A stretch of DNA of 64,000 nt from Brenneria bubanii (GCF_022378355.1 NZ_JAKMAJ010000007.1:124001-188000); one strand, 5' to 3'. Positions 10,004 through 19,214 are shown, counted from the stretch's first letter. The notes: generated from the letters alone by a model not told the origin. Numbers and translations are program-made.

Positions 10004-11209
10004 ATGAAGAAAACGACTCTCTTTTACAATCTAAAATCGTTCACTGCGTGCGCGGTATTACTGACGGGATTCACGCCGTTAGTCGCTGCCGAGCAGATTC
10101 CCTCGGTTCCTCAGGTTGAGGTAAAGGCCTTTATTCTGCTGGATTATCACAGCGGCAACGTGCTGGCTGAATCCAACGCGGATGAACGTCTTGACCCGGC
10201 CAGCCTGACAAAAATGATGGCGAGTTATGTTACCGGGCAGGCGATAAAAGCGGGAAAAATTCAGCCTGAGGATGAGGTGACCGTAGGGAAGGATGCCTGG
10301 GCGACCGGGAATCCGGTGTTAAAAGGATCGTCATTGATGTTTCTTAAACCCGGCGATCGTATTCCGGTTTCGGCGCTGAATAAAGGCATTGTTATTCAAT
10401 CGGGTAATGACGCCAGCATCGCCCTGGCTGATTATGTGGCCGGCAGCCAGGATGCCTTCGTCAGTCTGATGAACAACTACGCCAAAACCCTGGGGTTGAC
10501 CAACACCCATTTTCTTACCGTTCACGGGCTGGATGCGCAGGGGCAGTACAGTACCGCGCGTGACATGGCGTTACTGGGTCAGGCGTTGATTCGCGATGTG
10601 CCAGATGAGTATGCGCTGCATAAAGAAAAAGAGTTTACCTTCAATAATATTCGCCAGCCCAATCGAAACCGCTTGCTGTGGAGCGCCAGTCTGAATGTGG
10701 ACGGCATTAAAACCGGCCATACCAGCGGCGCCGGCCATAATCTGGTGGCGTCGGCCACCGAGGGTGAAATGCGCTTAATCTCTGTCGTACTGGGCGCGCC
10801 GACGGATGCAACACGTTTTCGTGAGAGCGAGAAGCTGCTTACCTGGGGATTTCGGTTCTTTGATACGGTCACGCCGATCAAGGCGGGGGTTCCCTTTACC
10901 ACGCAGCGGGTCTGGCTGGGCACGCAAAAAAATGCCCGCCTCGGCGTGGCGCAAGATGCCGCACTGACCATCCCCAAAGGACAGATGAAAAATTTGAAAG
11001 CCAGCTTTACGCTGCTTCAGTCGCCGTTATCGGCGCCGCTGGCGAAAAATCAGGTTGTCGGCACCATCGATTTTCAGCTTGATGGCAAGAGCATTGGGCA
11101 GCGCCAACTGGTGGCGTTGGATGAGATCCCAGAAGCGGGGTTCTTTAGCCGACTGTGGGACTCGGTAATTATGAAGCTTCAACAGTGGTTCGGCGGTTTA
11201 TTCGGCTAG
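10004..11209 (+). CDS. dacC: D-alanyl-D-alanine carboxypeptidase DacC (PBP6 type)
   Basis: DacC trims the terminal D-Ala from peptidoglycan pentapeptides in the periplasm. The 401-residue protein has a Sec signal peptide (cleavage near residue 29, VAA-EQ). The serine-acylase motifs are S67-L-T-K70, S133-G-N135 and K236-T-G238. The C-terminal PBP5_C beta domain follows, and an amphipathic membrane-anchoring helix ends the chain ([13 protein letters not shown]). The KTG box continues HTSGAG, resembling PBP5 (KTGHT) rather than E. coli PBP6 (KTGTT). Gene order next to deoR still points to dacC. I chose the ATG at 10004 because the signal peptide begins MKKTT there. Its stop overlaps the deoR stop on the other strand. 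Confidence 0.93.
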   Translation: MKKTTLFYNLKSFTACAVLLTGFTPLVAAEQIPSVPQVEVKAFILLDYHSGNVLAESNADERLDPASLTKMMASYVTGQAIKAGKIQPEDEVTVGKDAWATGNPVLKGSSLMFLKPGDRIPVSALNKGIVIQSGNDASIALADYVAGSQDAFVSLMNNYAKTLGLTNTHFLTVHGLDAQGQYSTARDMALLGQALIRDVPDEYALHKEKEFTFNNIRQPNRNRLLWSASLNVDGIKTGHTSGAGHNLVASATEGEMRLISVVLGAPTDATRFRESEKLLTWGFRFFDTVTPIKAGVPFTTQRVWLGTQKNARLGVAQDAALTIPKGQMKNLKASFTLLQSPLSAPLAKNQVVGTIDFQLDGKSIGQRQLVALDEIPEAGFFSRLWDSVIMKLQQWFGGLFG

Positions 11210-11979
11210 TTGGCGATGTTCATTAATCGAATGCCGTTGTCGCTGAAATAGCGAAGATAGTCGGCCGTCGGGTTACGATCGGTAATCAGAATATCGAACA
11301 ACGTGAGTGAGCCGATGCAGGCTGGTTTGATCTTGCCGAATTTACTGCTGTCGGCAATCAGAATGGCTTGCTGCGACATTGACAGCGCCCGGTGCTTCAT
11401 GCTCAATTCAGCGAAGTTGAAACAGGTGGCGCCGGCGGCGATATCGATACCCGCTGCGGAAATAAATGCTTTATCCGGGCAAATATGATCAAGTTCGTTG
11501 CCTTGACTAAGCGGGGTAAAAATTGCGTTATCTGGATGGTATTGACCGCCGCAGAGGATCACGTTGCAGGCGTTTTTCTCCTGTAATGCCAGGAAGGTGT
11601 TCAGTGAATAACAAACGGCGGTAAATGGAAAATCGGCAGGGATGGCGTCAATAATAAAAGACGTGGTGGTGCCGCAATCAAAGAACACCGTATCATCGGC
11701 ATCAATCAGCCCTGCGGCGACGGCGCCGGCCACTCGTTTTTCCGCCACATATTTGGTCTGCTGGTCGGAAACGAAGTAATTGGTCGTATTACTGCTTTTC
11801 AAATCGCTAACCACATAGCCGCCAAGCAGCACCACGGCGGCCGGCCCGGCGTTCAGATCGCGGCGGACGGTCATCTCGGAAACCCCCAAAAGCTGCGCCG
11901 CGTCTTTAAGGCGTAGTTTGTCAGCAGACTTCAAGGCCTGGGCAAGTCTGTTAATCCGTTCTTTGCGCCGCGTTTCCAT
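11206..11979 (-). CDS. deoR: DeoR, deoxyribose operon repressor
   Basis: DeoR represses nucleoside catabolism genes and is released by deoxyribose-5-phosphate. The 257-residue protein has the N-terminal helix-turn-helix [20 protein letters not shown], nearly identical to E. coli DeoR, so operator specificity should be similar. The C-terminal sugar-phosphate sensing domain contains [15 protein letters not shown] and VCYSLNTF. I chose the ATG at 11979 because AGGA lies 8 bases upstream and the protein starts METRRKER. It lies 156 bp downstream of deoC on the same strand, so regulator and target may be cotranscribed. It is convergent with dacC; the two stops share CTAG. Confidence 0.95.
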   Translation of the reverse strand: METRRKERINRLAQALKSADKLRLKDAAQLLGVSEMTVRRDLNAGPAAVVLLGGYVVSDLKSSNTTNYFVSDQQTKYVAEKRVAGAVAAGLIDADDTVFFDCGTTTSFIIDAIPADFPFTAVCYSLNTFLALQEKNACNVILCGGQYHPDNAIFTPLSQGNELDHICPDKAFISAAGIDIAAGATCFNFAELSMKHRALSMSQQAILIADSSKFGKIKPACIGSLTLFDILITDRNPTADYLRYFSDNGIRLMNIAN

Positions 11980-12135
11980 GTGGTGTCCTGATAATGAGTC
12001 TGCATAATCGGATAATAGTGTTCGAACTCTCCGATTCGTGTTCCATGTGATGAGGCGTTCCAGGAGAAGCCTCACCACATCGTTGGCGTTGTTATCGCGC
12101 AGAGGCAATAAAATACCGCTTTGAGGATAAGGTGA

Positions 12136-12816
12136 TTAATAGCTTCCCGACGAGGCAGGCTGACCAGAAACGATCGCCACGCCGGAGCTGGTGCCTATCC
12201 GGGTCGCGCCAGCGCGGATCATGCTTTCCGCCGTCTGACGATCGCGTACGGCGCCGGAGGCTTTAACCCCCACCGCTGGGCCGACCGTATTACGCATCAG
12301 TTCTACATGTTCAGTGCGAGCGCCGCCGGTGCTGAACCCGGTGGATGTTTTGACGAATGAGACATTCAGATCGCGACAAATTTCGCACACCAACACGATT
12401 TGTTGATCGTCCAGCAGGCAGGTTTCCAATATTACCTTCAACGGTATAGCGGCGCAAACTTCGCGAACCGCCTGAATATCGGCTTTCACCGCGTCGAGAT
12501 TACCGCTTTTCAGCCAGCCAACATTGATCACCATGTCTATTTCCTGCGCGCCCGCGTCAATAGCGGCTTGCGCCTCAAACACTTTGGCGGATGTCAGTCC
12601 TGCTCCCAATGGAAAACCAATCACAGAACATACATGGACCGATGTATCTTTTAGCTGGCTGACGGCAAGAGGGATGTATCCAGAGTTAACGCAGACCGCG
12701 TAAAAATGGTGCGTTTTCGCTTCTTCACACAGTGCGATGATTTGTTGCTCAGTGGCATCGGCGGCCAGTAGCGTGTGATCAATATAGGGAGCGTAATCGC
12801 GAGTTTCAGTGGCCAT
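12136..12816 (-). CDS. deoC: Deoxyribose-phosphate aldolase (short DeoC type)
   Basis: DeoC cleaves 2-deoxyribose-5-phosphate into acetaldehyde and glyceraldehyde-3-phosphate. The 226-residue TIM-barrel protein has the Schiff-base lysine K156 in FVKTSTGF, the catalytic acid region EIDMVINVG (near residues 92-100), and [10 protein letters not shown]. It is of the roughly 220-residue kind common in Gram-positives and many other bacteria, not the 259-residue E. coli deoCABD enzyme. It is also unlinked here to deoA, deoB and deoD. Two DeoR-like palindromes lie upstream at 12851 and 12962. A GGAG ribosome site is visible on the minus strand before the ATG. Confidence 0.95.
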   Translation of the reverse strand: MATETRDYAPYIDHTLLAADATEQQIIALCEEAKTHHFYAVCVNSGYIPLAVSQLKDTSVHVCSVIGFPLGAGLTSAKVFEAQAAIDAGAQEIDMVINVGWLKSGNLDAVKADIQAVREVCAAIPLKVILETCLLDDQQIVLVCEICRDLNVSFVKTSTGFSTGGARTEHVELMRNTVGPAVGVKASGAVRDRQTAESMIRAGATRIGTSSGVAIVSGQPASSGSY

Positions 12817-12850
12817 GGCTGGCTCCTTGGATTATTCAATGAAATATAAA

Positions 12851-12866
12851 TGTTGTAATCATAACA
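12851..12866. promoter_or_regulatory. Probable DeoR operator, proximal to deoC
   Basis: TGTTGTAATCATAACA is a near-palindrome of the same 16-bp length as the E. coli DeoR operator TGTTAGAATTCTAACA and matches it at 12 of 16 positions. It lies 35 bp upstream of the deoC ATG. Confidence 0.65.
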
Positions 12867-12961
12867 TTATAATATGGTATCAATGTTATTTGCTTTTTTA
12901 GGTGCGCTCAATCGATTTTTGTGTGATTTTTTGTTTGGTTAATAACATAAACGTATTTTTT

Positions 12962-12977
12962 TGTTATTAATAAAACA
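12962..12977. promoter_or_regulatory. Possible second DeoR operator, distal to deoC
   Basis: TGTTATTAATAAAACA has the same TGTT-N8-AACA layout and matches the E. coli operator at 11 of 16 positions, 111 bp from the first site. The flanking DNA is AT-rich, so chance is possible. DeoR is known to act through DNA loops between operators. Confidence 0.45.
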
Positions 12978-13179
12978 TTGTCTGATTGACCCCTAGCCCG
13001 CGCCGGTTGTCGGCAGATTAAGCGCAATAGCGCCAATCTTTATCGACGAATCGTCACATCGCCGGTGTTTGGTTATGTAGAGTGGAATAGTGATCTTGGT
13101 CAGGTTCATTAATTGGGATCGCTCCAGGAGAAAGATGATATTTTCATGCGAAACGCGGGTTGAGTTTGAGAGGATGCAT

Positions 13180-13228
13180 AAAAGAAAAGGCCCATCGTTC
13201 TTGAACCAGAAAGGCGGGAACGACGGGC
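13180..13228 (-). terminator. Rho-independent terminator of ybjL
   Basis: On the minus strand, GCCCGTCGTTC pairs with GAACGATGGGC (one G-U pair) across a 17-nt loop and is followed by CTTTTCTTTTATG. It lies 110 bp after the ybjL stop. The rest of the 12817-13337 gap holds the deoC operators and nothing else I can name. Confidence 0.75.
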
Positions 13229-13337
13229 TCCTCAATATGGGGATAACAAAGAAAAGCAGTGGCAATAACTCAGACTCTGGCCTTAAGGAAAAGTTCTGCC
13301 TTTATTAGAAATATTGCCAACTTTTTGTGCTTTTTTA

Positions 13338-15026
13338 TTAACCCGGTAATTCAGGCCAAATAATGATGATCAACGATCCTGCTAACGTCAGCAATACATT
13401 CGCGATAGCGTAGGTTCCCGCATACCCTAATGCCGGAATATTACTGCGCGCGGTGTCGCTGATAATTTCCATTGCCGGTGCGCAGGTTCTGGCGCCCATC
13501 ATGGCGCCAAACAGTAAAGCGCGGTTCATGCGCAGCACATATGCTCCAAACAGGAAGCAGATAACTACCGGCGCCAGGCTGACGATTAACCCAGAAATCA
13601 GCATTTGCGCGCCTATCTCGCCGAAACTGCGGCCGATGCTGCTGCCGGCGCTTAATCCGACTCCGGCCATAAACACCATCAGGCCAAATTCTTTCACCAT
13701 GTTCAACGCCCCTTGCGGTATATAGCCGAAGGTAGGGTGGTTGGCGCGTAAAAAGCCGAGCATGATGCCGGCAAATAATAAACCGGCGGCGTTGCCTATG
13801 CCAAAGGTGAAATTGCTGAATTGGATGGTGATCAGGCCGACCATAATGCCGATGATAAAGAATGCGCAGAACGCCAGCAGATCGGTTACCTGGCTGTGAA
13901 TGGAAATAAAACCGATTCTATCCGCAATACTTTTTACGCGTCGCGCATCGCCGCTGACCTGCAGCACATCCCCTTTATTCAGCACCACGCCATCGTCGAT
14001 AGGCATTTCAATCTGGCTGCGGATGATGCGGTTGAGAAAACAGCCGTGATCGGTGAGTTTCAACTGGCTAAGGCGTTTACCGACCGCATTGTGGTTTTTC
14101 ACCACAATTTCCTCGGTGACGATCCGCATATCCAACAGATCGCGATCGAACACCTCTTTTCCATCGCGGAAATTGGGATTAAGACGGGCGTGGGCGTCGG
14201 GGTAACCGACCAGCGCTATCTCATCGCCAAGCTGCAATACGGCGTCGCCATCCGGATTGGCCAAAATACCATTGCGGCGAATTCGTTCAATATAGCAGCC
14301 TGTCTGGCGGTAAATGCCCAGCTCGCGAAGATTTTTCCCATCCGCCCAGGCGACCAGCTCCGGACCAACGCGGTAGGCGCGAATAACCGGCAGGTATACT
14401 TTTCGTTGGCTGTCGGCATCAAGCCCACGTTCGCGGGCAATTTGCTGCGCGCTGGTCGGCAGGTCCTGATGCTGTAATTTAGGCAGGTAGCGGGCGCCAA
14501 AGATCAGGCTGACCAAGCCGATAAGATAGGTCAGCGCGTAGCCCAGGCTCAGGTGGTCCTGTTCAACGCCTATCTGCGCGCCAAGGCTGGACATGGTTCG
14601 CAAGGTGTCGCCGGCGCCGACCAACACCGGGGTGGATGTCATGGCGCCCGCCAGCATACCGGCCGTCAGCCCAATTCCCCAGCCGAATAGCTTTCCTAAC
14701 CCCAGCGCCAGAAGCATGGCGCTGATGACCATGACCAATGCGAGCATGAGATAATTTTTGCCGTCGCGGAAAAAAATGGAAAAGAAATTGGGTCCGGCTT
14801 CAACGCCGACACAAAAAATAAACAGCATAAAACCAAGATTGAGTGCTTCGGTATTAATCGAAAAATGTTGTTGGCCAAGTAATAACGATACAACTAAAAC
14901 ACCAATGGAATTACCGAGTTGTACCGGCCCCAGACGTAATTTTCCGAGGCAAAGTCCTAATGAAAGAACCACGAATAACAGCAGAATGTAATTCCCGTTT
15001 AACAAATCAGCGACGTTTATATTCAT
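13338..15026 (-). CDS. ybjL: YbjL, AAE-family putative transporter with two RCK_C domains
   Basis: YbjL is a 562-residue inner membrane protein (561 in E. coli) of the aspartate:alanine exchanger family; its substrate is unknown. An N-terminal block of about five transmembrane helices comes first. Two cytoplasmic TrkA-C/RCK_C domains follow in the middle (around residues 200-380; [10 protein letters not shown] and [11 protein letters not shown]). A second membrane block has the family motif [15 protein letters not shown] near the C terminus. The start [18 protein letters not shown] matches the E. coli protein. It is divergent from ybjM, as in E. coli. Confidence 0.95.
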   Translation of the reverse strand: MNINVADLLNGNYILLLFVVLSLGLCLGKLRLGPVQLGNSIGVLVVSLLLGQQHFSINTEALNLGFMLFIFCVGVEAGPNFFSIFFRDGKNYLMLALVMVISAMLLALGLGKLFGWGIGLTAGMLAGAMTSTPVLVGAGDTLRTMSSLGAQIGVEQDHLSLGYALTYLIGLVSLIFGARYLPKLQHQDLPTSAQQIARERGLDADSQRKVYLPVIRAYRVGPELVAWADGKNLRELGIYRQTGCYIERIRRNGILANPDGDAVLQLGDEIALVGYPDAHARLNPNFRDGKEVFDRDLLDMRIVTEEIVVKNHNAVGKRLSQLKLTDHGCFLNRIIRSQIEMPIDDGVVLNKGDVLQVSGDARRVKSIADRIGFISIHSQVTDLLAFCAFFIIGIMVGLITIQFSNFTFGIGNAAGLLFAGIMLGFLRANHPTFGYIPQGALNMVKEFGLMVFMAGVGLSAGSSIGRSFGEIGAQMLISGLIVSLAPVVICFLFGAYVLRMNRALLFGAMMGARTCAPAMEIISDTARSNIPALGYAGTYAIANVLLTLAGSLIIIIWPELPG

Positions 15027-15438
15027 GGGATGTAACTTGTCATTTACCAGTAAGTGCTTGATATAAATGGTTATAGGGACTAAATTTAGCCACTAACTAC
15101 ATAGGTTCCACTGACGTTGTAAATAGCCGTCAGCTAAAAGGAATCAGTCTGTTTGTGCTGTACAAATCGTTCATCGCAATTATTGTGGCGCCGCTATTCT
15201 AGATGTTTGTTGGCCTTACAACCAGTATTCGCTGAATAAATAGTGGAGACATCTCATTTTATGTCATATCGGGGATAGTCAGTCATTCATATTTACCGTG
15301 CCGGATTTAAATCCAAACGCCTTTCAGGCGTAAATGCGGCGCAGCGGTGCAGGCTTCGTTCGGGAATACGCGCTGAGCGCAGCATGCAGCACGATATCGG
15401 CAGATATGAGGTTGACGGCATATCAAGAGAGGAAACCT
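15027..15438. other. Divergent intergenic region between ybjL and ybjM
   Basis: These 412 bp must hold promoters for both genes. I see no clear operator, repeat or small gene. An in-frame extension of ybjM to 15334 is possible but lacks a ribosome site and resembles nothing. Confidence 0.5.
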
Positions 15439-15810
15439 ATGGCAAGCGATAAGGGGTGGGTTGGTTCGACCTGTTGTTTTCTATTGTTTACCGTGCTTTT
15501 TTTAAGCCAGAAGATAAATGTGTCGGATGTCGTTACCGACAATAGCGGGCGTGGCGATCCAGGCATGTTGCTCTATTTATTACCCGGCGTCGCCGCCAGC
15601 TGTCTGTCAGCGCGTGGACGGTTGCTGTATCCGTTGATTGGATCGCTCATCGCGATGCCGGTGTGCCTGCTTATATTGTATATGGGCCGCACGCCTGACT
15701 ATTCGTTCTGGCAAGATTTGGCTTATGTGCTGAGCGCGGTATTCTGGAGTGTGCTGGGATCATTGGGCATTTTATGTCTACATGCGACCTGCCGGCGATA
15801 TTTTCGCTGA
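15439..15810 (+). CDS. ybjM: YbjM, small inner membrane protein
   Basis: YbjM is a 123-residue hydrophobic protein with about four membrane segments, matching E. coli YbjM (125 aa) in pattern: GWVGSTCCFLLFTVLF at the N terminus, LLYLLPGVAASCLS in the middle, and FWQDLAYVLSAVFWSVLGSLG near the C terminus. Function is unknown. I chose the ATG at 15439 because AGAGAGGA stands just upstream; an earlier in-frame start at 15334 would add 35 polar residues not found in homologues. It is convergent with grxA; the two share the hairpin at 15843-15870. Confidence 0.85.
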   Translation: MASDKGWVGSTCCFLLFTVLFLSQKINVSDVVTDNSGRGDPGMLLYLLPGVAASCLSARGRLLYPLIGSLIAMPVCLLILYMGRTPDYSFWQDLAYVLSAVFWSVLGSLGILCLHATCRRYFR

Positions 15811-15842
15811 GCCCGTTTTTATTATGGGTGAATAATAGCGAT

Positions 15843-15870
15843 AAAAAAAAGACGCAAGCAGCGTCTTTTA
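15843..15870. terminator. Bidirectional terminator between ybjM and grxA
   Basis: AAAAGACGC pairs with GCGTCTTTT around a 5-nt loop, with A- and T-rich flanks on both sides, so it can serve both convergent genes. Confidence 0.85.
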
Positions 15871-15891
15871 ACCGTGTTTGTACCGTAGTGA

Positions 15892-16158
15892 TTAATTTTG
15901 GAACAAATTCAGATTTTCTTTCGCGTAGGCTTCAAAATCGGTACAGCCGCCGATGTGTTTTTCATCAAGGAAAATCTGAGGCACGGTTTCTACCGGCTTG
16001 CCTACCGTTTTCGATAAATCTTCTTTCGTGATGCCTTCGGCGCGAATATCTACGTAACGGAATCGGAAGTCATCACGCTGTTCAGCCAGCTTTTCTGCCA
16101 ATTCCTTAGCGCGAACACAGTATGGACAACCAGGGCGCCCGAAAATAACAGCGAACAT
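15892..16158 (-). CDS. grxA: Glutaredoxin 1
   Basis: GrxA is a glutathione-dependent disulfide reductase in the cytoplasm and an electron donor to ribonucleotide reductase. The 88-residue protein has the active site C11-P-Y-C14 and the conserved cis-proline segment TVPQIF followed by HIGGCTDF. It is three residues longer at the C terminus than E. coli Grx1 (85 aa). The E. coli gene is OxyR-activated, but I could not align a convincing OxyR site upstream. It is convergent with ybjM, in the same place as in E. coli. Confidence 0.97.
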   Translation of the reverse strand: MFAVIFGRPGCPYCVRAKELAEKLAEQRDDFRFRYVDIRAEGITKEDLSKTVGKPVETVPQIFLDEKHIGGCTDFEAYAKENLNLFQN

Positions 16159-16543
16159 GTAAACTCCTTATGATATGGGGAGAAGAGGTAATCTTCTGCA
16201 ATAATTGATGAATGCCTATAATTAATGCGGCTACTATGCCCATATTAACATAGGATTAAAAGTCGTCATTACCTGTCGCAGCAATTCGCTTTATCTATCG
16301 TATACGCTTCATTCATCGGTTGCAGCCGCGTTATTTCTCTGGCCCCGGCATGTTTGAGTATTACCGTCGACGCGACCGAACGTTGGTCTGTCGCGGCGAC
16401 TGGCATATAATCACCCGCGTTGTCTGGCGCATATGATTATATGTCAGTCCCGTCTGTCAGCATCCAGAGTCGCGGGCAGTATAAAGATGCTCTGCGCCGG
16501 AACTTGTCATTGGTGAAGTACATAATGCCAGAGGGATATCAGC
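16159..16543. other. grxA-nfsA divergent intergenic region lacking ybjC
   Basis: In E. coli the small membrane gene ybjC lies here. No frame in these 385 bp encodes a YbjC-like protein. The region instead contains the inverted repeat at 16398-16449. Confidence 0.6.
16398..16449. repeat. Inverted repeat upstream of nfsA
   Basis: GACTGGCATATAATCA (16398-16413) is the reverse complement of 16434-16449 with one mismatch, across a 20-nt spacer. Each arm contains TATAAT. It could be a regulatory site, an RNA hairpin or a small repeat element. Confidence 0.6.
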
Positions 16544-17263
16544 GTGACGCCCACTATTGATCTATTACGACATCATCGTTCCATCCGTGCCTTTACGCCA
16601 CAAACGCTGACGGATGAACAGCGCAGCGCGATCGTCGCCGCTGCTCAAAGCGCCTCCAGTTCCAGCTTCTTACAGTGCAGTTCAATTATCCGCATTACCG
16701 ATCCGGCGATTCGACAGCAACTGGCGCACTATGCCGGCGATCAGGGTTATGTCGCGCAGGCGGCTGAATTTTGGGTATTCTGCGCGGATTTTTACCGTCA
16801 TCTGCAAATATACCCGCAGGCAGAAACAGGAATGACCGAACAACTGCTGATAGGCTGCGTGGATACGGCAATCATGGCGCAGAATGCGCTGGTCGCCGCT
16901 GAATCATTGGGATTGGGCGGGGTATTCATCGGAGGGATCCGTAATAACATCGCCGATGTCACTACGTTGCTGAAACTGCCGAAACAGGTGCTGCCTTTAT
17001 TCGGTCTCTGTCTGGGCTATCCCGATGCCGATCCTCAGTTAAAACCGCGTTTGCCGCCGGAAATGTTACTGCACGAGAACAGCTACCAAGCGTTGGATGG
17101 TGGAAAATTAGCCGAGTACGATCAGCAACTGGTGGAATACTATCTGCAGCGAACCACCGATCGACGTGATAGCTGGAGCGAGCATGTACAGCGCACGCTG
17201 AAGAAAGAGCTACGCCCATTTATGCTGGACTACCTGCATCAACAGGGGTGGGCGATACGCTAA
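16544..17263 (+). CDS. nfsA: Oxygen-insensitive NADPH nitroreductase NfsA
   Basis: NfsA is an FMN-containing cytoplasmic enzyme that reduces nitro compounds and quinones by two-electron steps. The 239-residue protein aligns with E. coli NfsA (240) from MTPTIDLLRHHRSIRAFTPQ through SSSSFLQCSSIIRITD and AESLGLGGVFIGGIRNN to FMLDYLHQQGWAIR at the end. I chose the GTG at 16544 because AGAGGG lies 9-14 bases upstream and homologues begin at this residue. The ATG at 16524 is out of frame. In E. coli it is cotranscribed with rimK and ybjN; here hairpins separate the three. Confidence 0.95.
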   Translation: MTPTIDLLRHHRSIRAFTPQTLTDEQRSAIVAAAQSASSSSFLQCSSIIRITDPAIRQQLAHYAGDQGYVAQAAEFWVFCADFYRHLQIYPQAETGMTEQLLIGCVDTAIMAQNALVAAESLGLGGVFIGGIRNNIADVTTLLKLPKQVLPLFGLCLGYPDADPQLKPRLPPEMLLHENSYQALDGGKLAEYDQQLVEYYLQRTTDRRDSWSEHVQRTLKKELRPFMLDYLHQQGWAIR

Positions 17264-17300
17264 TATTCGCCAACCGTTGTTTCGCGCCGATGATGCGTTA

Positions 17301-17343
17301 AACGTCTCCCGCATTGCTTAATAAAGATGCGGGAGCGTTTTTT
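17301..17343 (+). terminator. Terminator after nfsA
   Basis: AACG(T)CTCCCGCAT (17301-17314) pairs with ATGCGGGAGCGTT (17327-17339), with one bulged base, followed by a run of T. Confidence 0.8.
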
Positions 17344-17400
17344 AACCTCATGTCGCGATGGCTCAGGAAAGCGCCGGGGACTGCGCGAATAATAATGCAA

Positions 17401-17420
17401 GGCGGGCAGGGTTGCCCGCC
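17401..17420 (+). repeat. Hairpin in the rimK leader
   Basis: GGCGGGCA pairs perfectly with TGCCCGCC around a 4-nt loop, 26 bp before the rimK ATG, and is followed by ATAAA. A related hairpin stands at 18401-18421 before ybjN. It lacks a T tract, so I do not call it a terminator. Confidence 0.55.
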
Positions 17421-17446
17421 ATAAATTTGTTGGGTACAGGGCATTT

Positions 17447-18343
17447 ATGAAGATAGCGATTTTGTCTCGTGATGGTTCTTTATATTCCTGCAAGCGCCTG
17501 CGTGAAGCGGCGGAAGAACGCAAACATCGGATCGATATCATTGATCCGCTGTCCTGTTACATGAATATCAACCCGGCGGCGCCGTCGGTGCATTATCGCG
17601 GTCATCGGCTGGTGAAGTATGATGCGGTTATTCCGCGTATTGGTTCGCAGGTCACATTTTACGGCACGGCCGTACTGCGCCAGTTTGAAATGTTGGGCAG
17701 TTTTTCGCTGAATAACGCCGTTGCGATTATCCGCGCCCGCGACAAGCTGCACTCTCTCCAGCTATTGGCCAGTGCCGGCATTGATCTTCCGGTTACCGGT
17801 TTTGCCCATTCGCCCGATGATACCAGCGACCTGATAGACATGGTCGGCGGGGCGCCGCTAGTGGTTAAGCTGGTGGAAGGCACGCAGGGAATCGGCGTTG
17901 TGCTGGCGGAAACCCGGCAGGCCGCAGAGAGCGTGATAGACGCCTTTCGCGGGTTGAATGCCCACATTCTGGCGCAGGAATATGTCCGTGAGGCTCAAGG
18001 GCGGGATATTCGCTGTCTGGTGATTGGCGATCGGGTCGTCGCGGCAATCGAACGACAGGCCAAAGCGGGGGAGTTTCGCTCCAATTTGCATCGCGGCGGT
18101 TCGGCAAGCAAGGTACAAATTACGGCTCGCGAGCGCGCCATTGCCGTCAAGGCGACCCAGACCCTGGGGTTGAATGTGGCGGGGGTGGATATTTTGCGCG
18201 CCAAGCGCGGGCCTTTAGTGATGGAAGTCAATGCCTCTCCAGGGCTGGAAGGCATTGAAAACACCACCGGGGTTGATATTGCCGGCATGATGATTGAGTT
18301 TATCGAGCAACATGTCCGGGCCTTGGCGTTGAGTAAAGATTAG
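17447..18343 (+). CDS. rimK: RimK, ribosomal protein S6 glutamate ligase
   Basis: RimK is an ATP-grasp enzyme that adds glutamate residues to the C terminus of ribosomal protein S6 and can make poly-glutamate. The 298-residue protein (300 in E. coli) begins [21 protein letters not shown]-grasp elements follow: [19 protein letters not shown] (ATP loop), [11 protein letters not shown], and the Mg-binding [14 protein letters not shown]. Only the last 15 or so residues differ clearly from E. coli. It lies between nfsA and ybjN as in E. coli. The start ATG follows a weak AGGG-like site. Confidence 0.96.
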   Translation: MKIAILSRDGSLYSCKRLREAAEERKHRIDIIDPLSCYMNINPAAPSVHYRGHRLVKYDAVIPRIGSQVTFYGTAVLRQFEMLGSFSLNNAVAIIRARDKLHSLQLLASAGIDLPVTGFAHSPDDTSDLIDMVGGAPLVVKLVEGTQGIGVVLAETRQAAESVIDAFRGLNAHILAQEYVREAQGRDIRCLVIGDRVVAAIERQAKAGEFRSNLHRGGSASKVQITARERAIAVKATQTLGLNVAGVDILRAKRGPLVMEVNASPGLEGIENTTGVDIAGMMIEFIEQHVRALALSKD

Positions 18344-18400
18344 CCTCCTGTATAGCGGCCGGGAGCGTTTTCAACGCCGCTGGCGGCGGCCAAAAAAGGT

Positions 18401-18421
18401 GGCGGGCACGAACAGTCCGCC
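18401..18421 (+). repeat. Hairpin in the ybjN leader, related to the one before rimK
   Basis: GGCGG (18401-18405) pairs with CCGCC (18417-18421). The segment reads GGCGGGCA...CCGCCATAAA, sharing both flanks with 17401-17425. Confidence 0.45.
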
Positions 18422-18543
18422 ATAAAATGGTGATTGAAGGTTTGTGATTTATCACGATTTAACGCGTGTTTATCATGGCATCGGAACGCAATATTCCGTA
18501 AGCTATGGCCCCCTTTAAGAACAGTCGGTATGAGGCAAAGATA

Positions 18544-19023
18544 ATGGATTCACTCATCGTCCCGGATTTGGCTATGCTACGGCGGTGGCTGGATCAATTA
18601 AACATCCTGTTTTTCGAATGCGATTCCTGTCAGGCGCTCCATTTACCGCATATGCAGAATTTTGATGGCGTGTTTGACGCCAAGGTCGATCTGGTGGACA
18701 ACGTGGTATTGTTTTCGGCATTGGCCGAGGTCAAACCCAGCGCGTTAATCCCGCTGGTAGGGGATTTGAGTCAAATCAACGCCAGCTCCTTGACGGTAAA
18801 AGCATTTATCGATGTTCAGGATGATAACCTGCCGAAGCTGATTGTTTGTCAATCATTCAGCGTCGCCGCAGGTATGACGCTGGAACAGTTCCGGTATTTC
18901 ATGCAGCAATCGGAAGAACAAATTTCGATGATCATTTTAGAGGCCGGAGCAAATAACCTGCTATTTGTCGGGGATGAGGAAGACGTCCCTGCTAGCAGAA
19001 CGAGTACGTCATACCTTCATTAA
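18544..19023 (+). CDS. ybjN: YbjN family protein
   Basis: YbjN is a 159-residue cytoplasmic protein (158 in E. coli) with a fold related to type III secretion chaperones; in E. coli its overexpression affects motility, biofilm and stress responses, but no biochemical activity is known. Conserved stretches are FFECDSCQALHLPHMQNFDG, AKVDLVDNVVLFSALAE, INASSLTVKAFIDVQDDNLPK and SEEQISMIILEA. I chose the ATG at 18544 because GAGG lies upstream and the protein starts like homologues; an in-frame start at 18505 would add 13 residues. Confidence 0.94.
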   Translation: MDSLIVPDLAMLRRWLDQLNILFFECDSCQALHLPHMQNFDGVFDAKVDLVDNVVLFSALAEVKPSALIPLVGDLSQINASSLTVKAFIDVQDDNLPKLIVCQSFSVAAGMTLEQFRYFMQQSEEQISMIILEAGANNLLFVGDEEDVPASRTSTSYLH

Positions 19024-19028
19024 TGCCG

Positions 19029-19047
19029 TTGCCGCCAAGGGCGGCAA
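19029..19047 (+). terminator. Terminator-like hairpin after ybjN
   Basis: TTGCCGCC pairs with GGCGGCAA around a 3-nt loop. The following TAGGCCTTTCTTATTTTTC is only moderately T-rich. Confidence 0.6.
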
Positions 19048-19138
19048 TAGGCCTTTCTTATTTTTCGCTCAGCCATCTTTTATTCTGTTCTTTCCCCGAT
19101 TTCGCCAGATATCAGTCGGTAGTTATCGCTAAATGCCC

Positions 19139-19158
19139 ATATTGCATAGATGCAATAT
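19139..19158. promoter_or_regulatory. Perfect palindrome upstream of potF
   Basis: ATATTGCATAGATGCAATAT is a 9-bp perfect inverted repeat around AG. It sits 41 bp upstream of the sigma-54-like promoter. It does not match the NtrC consensus spacing (TGCA-N9-TGCA), so the binding protein is unknown. Confidence 0.5.
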
Positions 19159-19198
19159 GAATAAATAATCGATAAAAGCCATTTTTTACGCTCGGCTA

Positions 19199-19214
19199 TG
19201 GTATGGCCGATGCA
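19199..19214 (+). promoter_or_regulatory. Possible sigma-54 promoter of potFGHI
   Basis: TGGTATGGCCGATGCA has GG at -24 and GC at -12 with correct spacing and differs from TGGCACG-N4-TTGCA at three positions. E. coli potFGHI belongs, as I recall, to the nitrogen-limitation response. No clear NtrC site was found upstream. Confidence 0.45.

Noticed and set aside
13090-13308. A 72-codon frame between deoC and ybjL
   Set aside because: It covers the ybjL terminator and lacks a ribosome site and protein-like composition.
16159-16260. Possible OxyR site upstream of grxA
   Set aside because: CTAT/ATAG elements are present but their spacing (about 18) does not match the 22-bp period of the OxyR motif.
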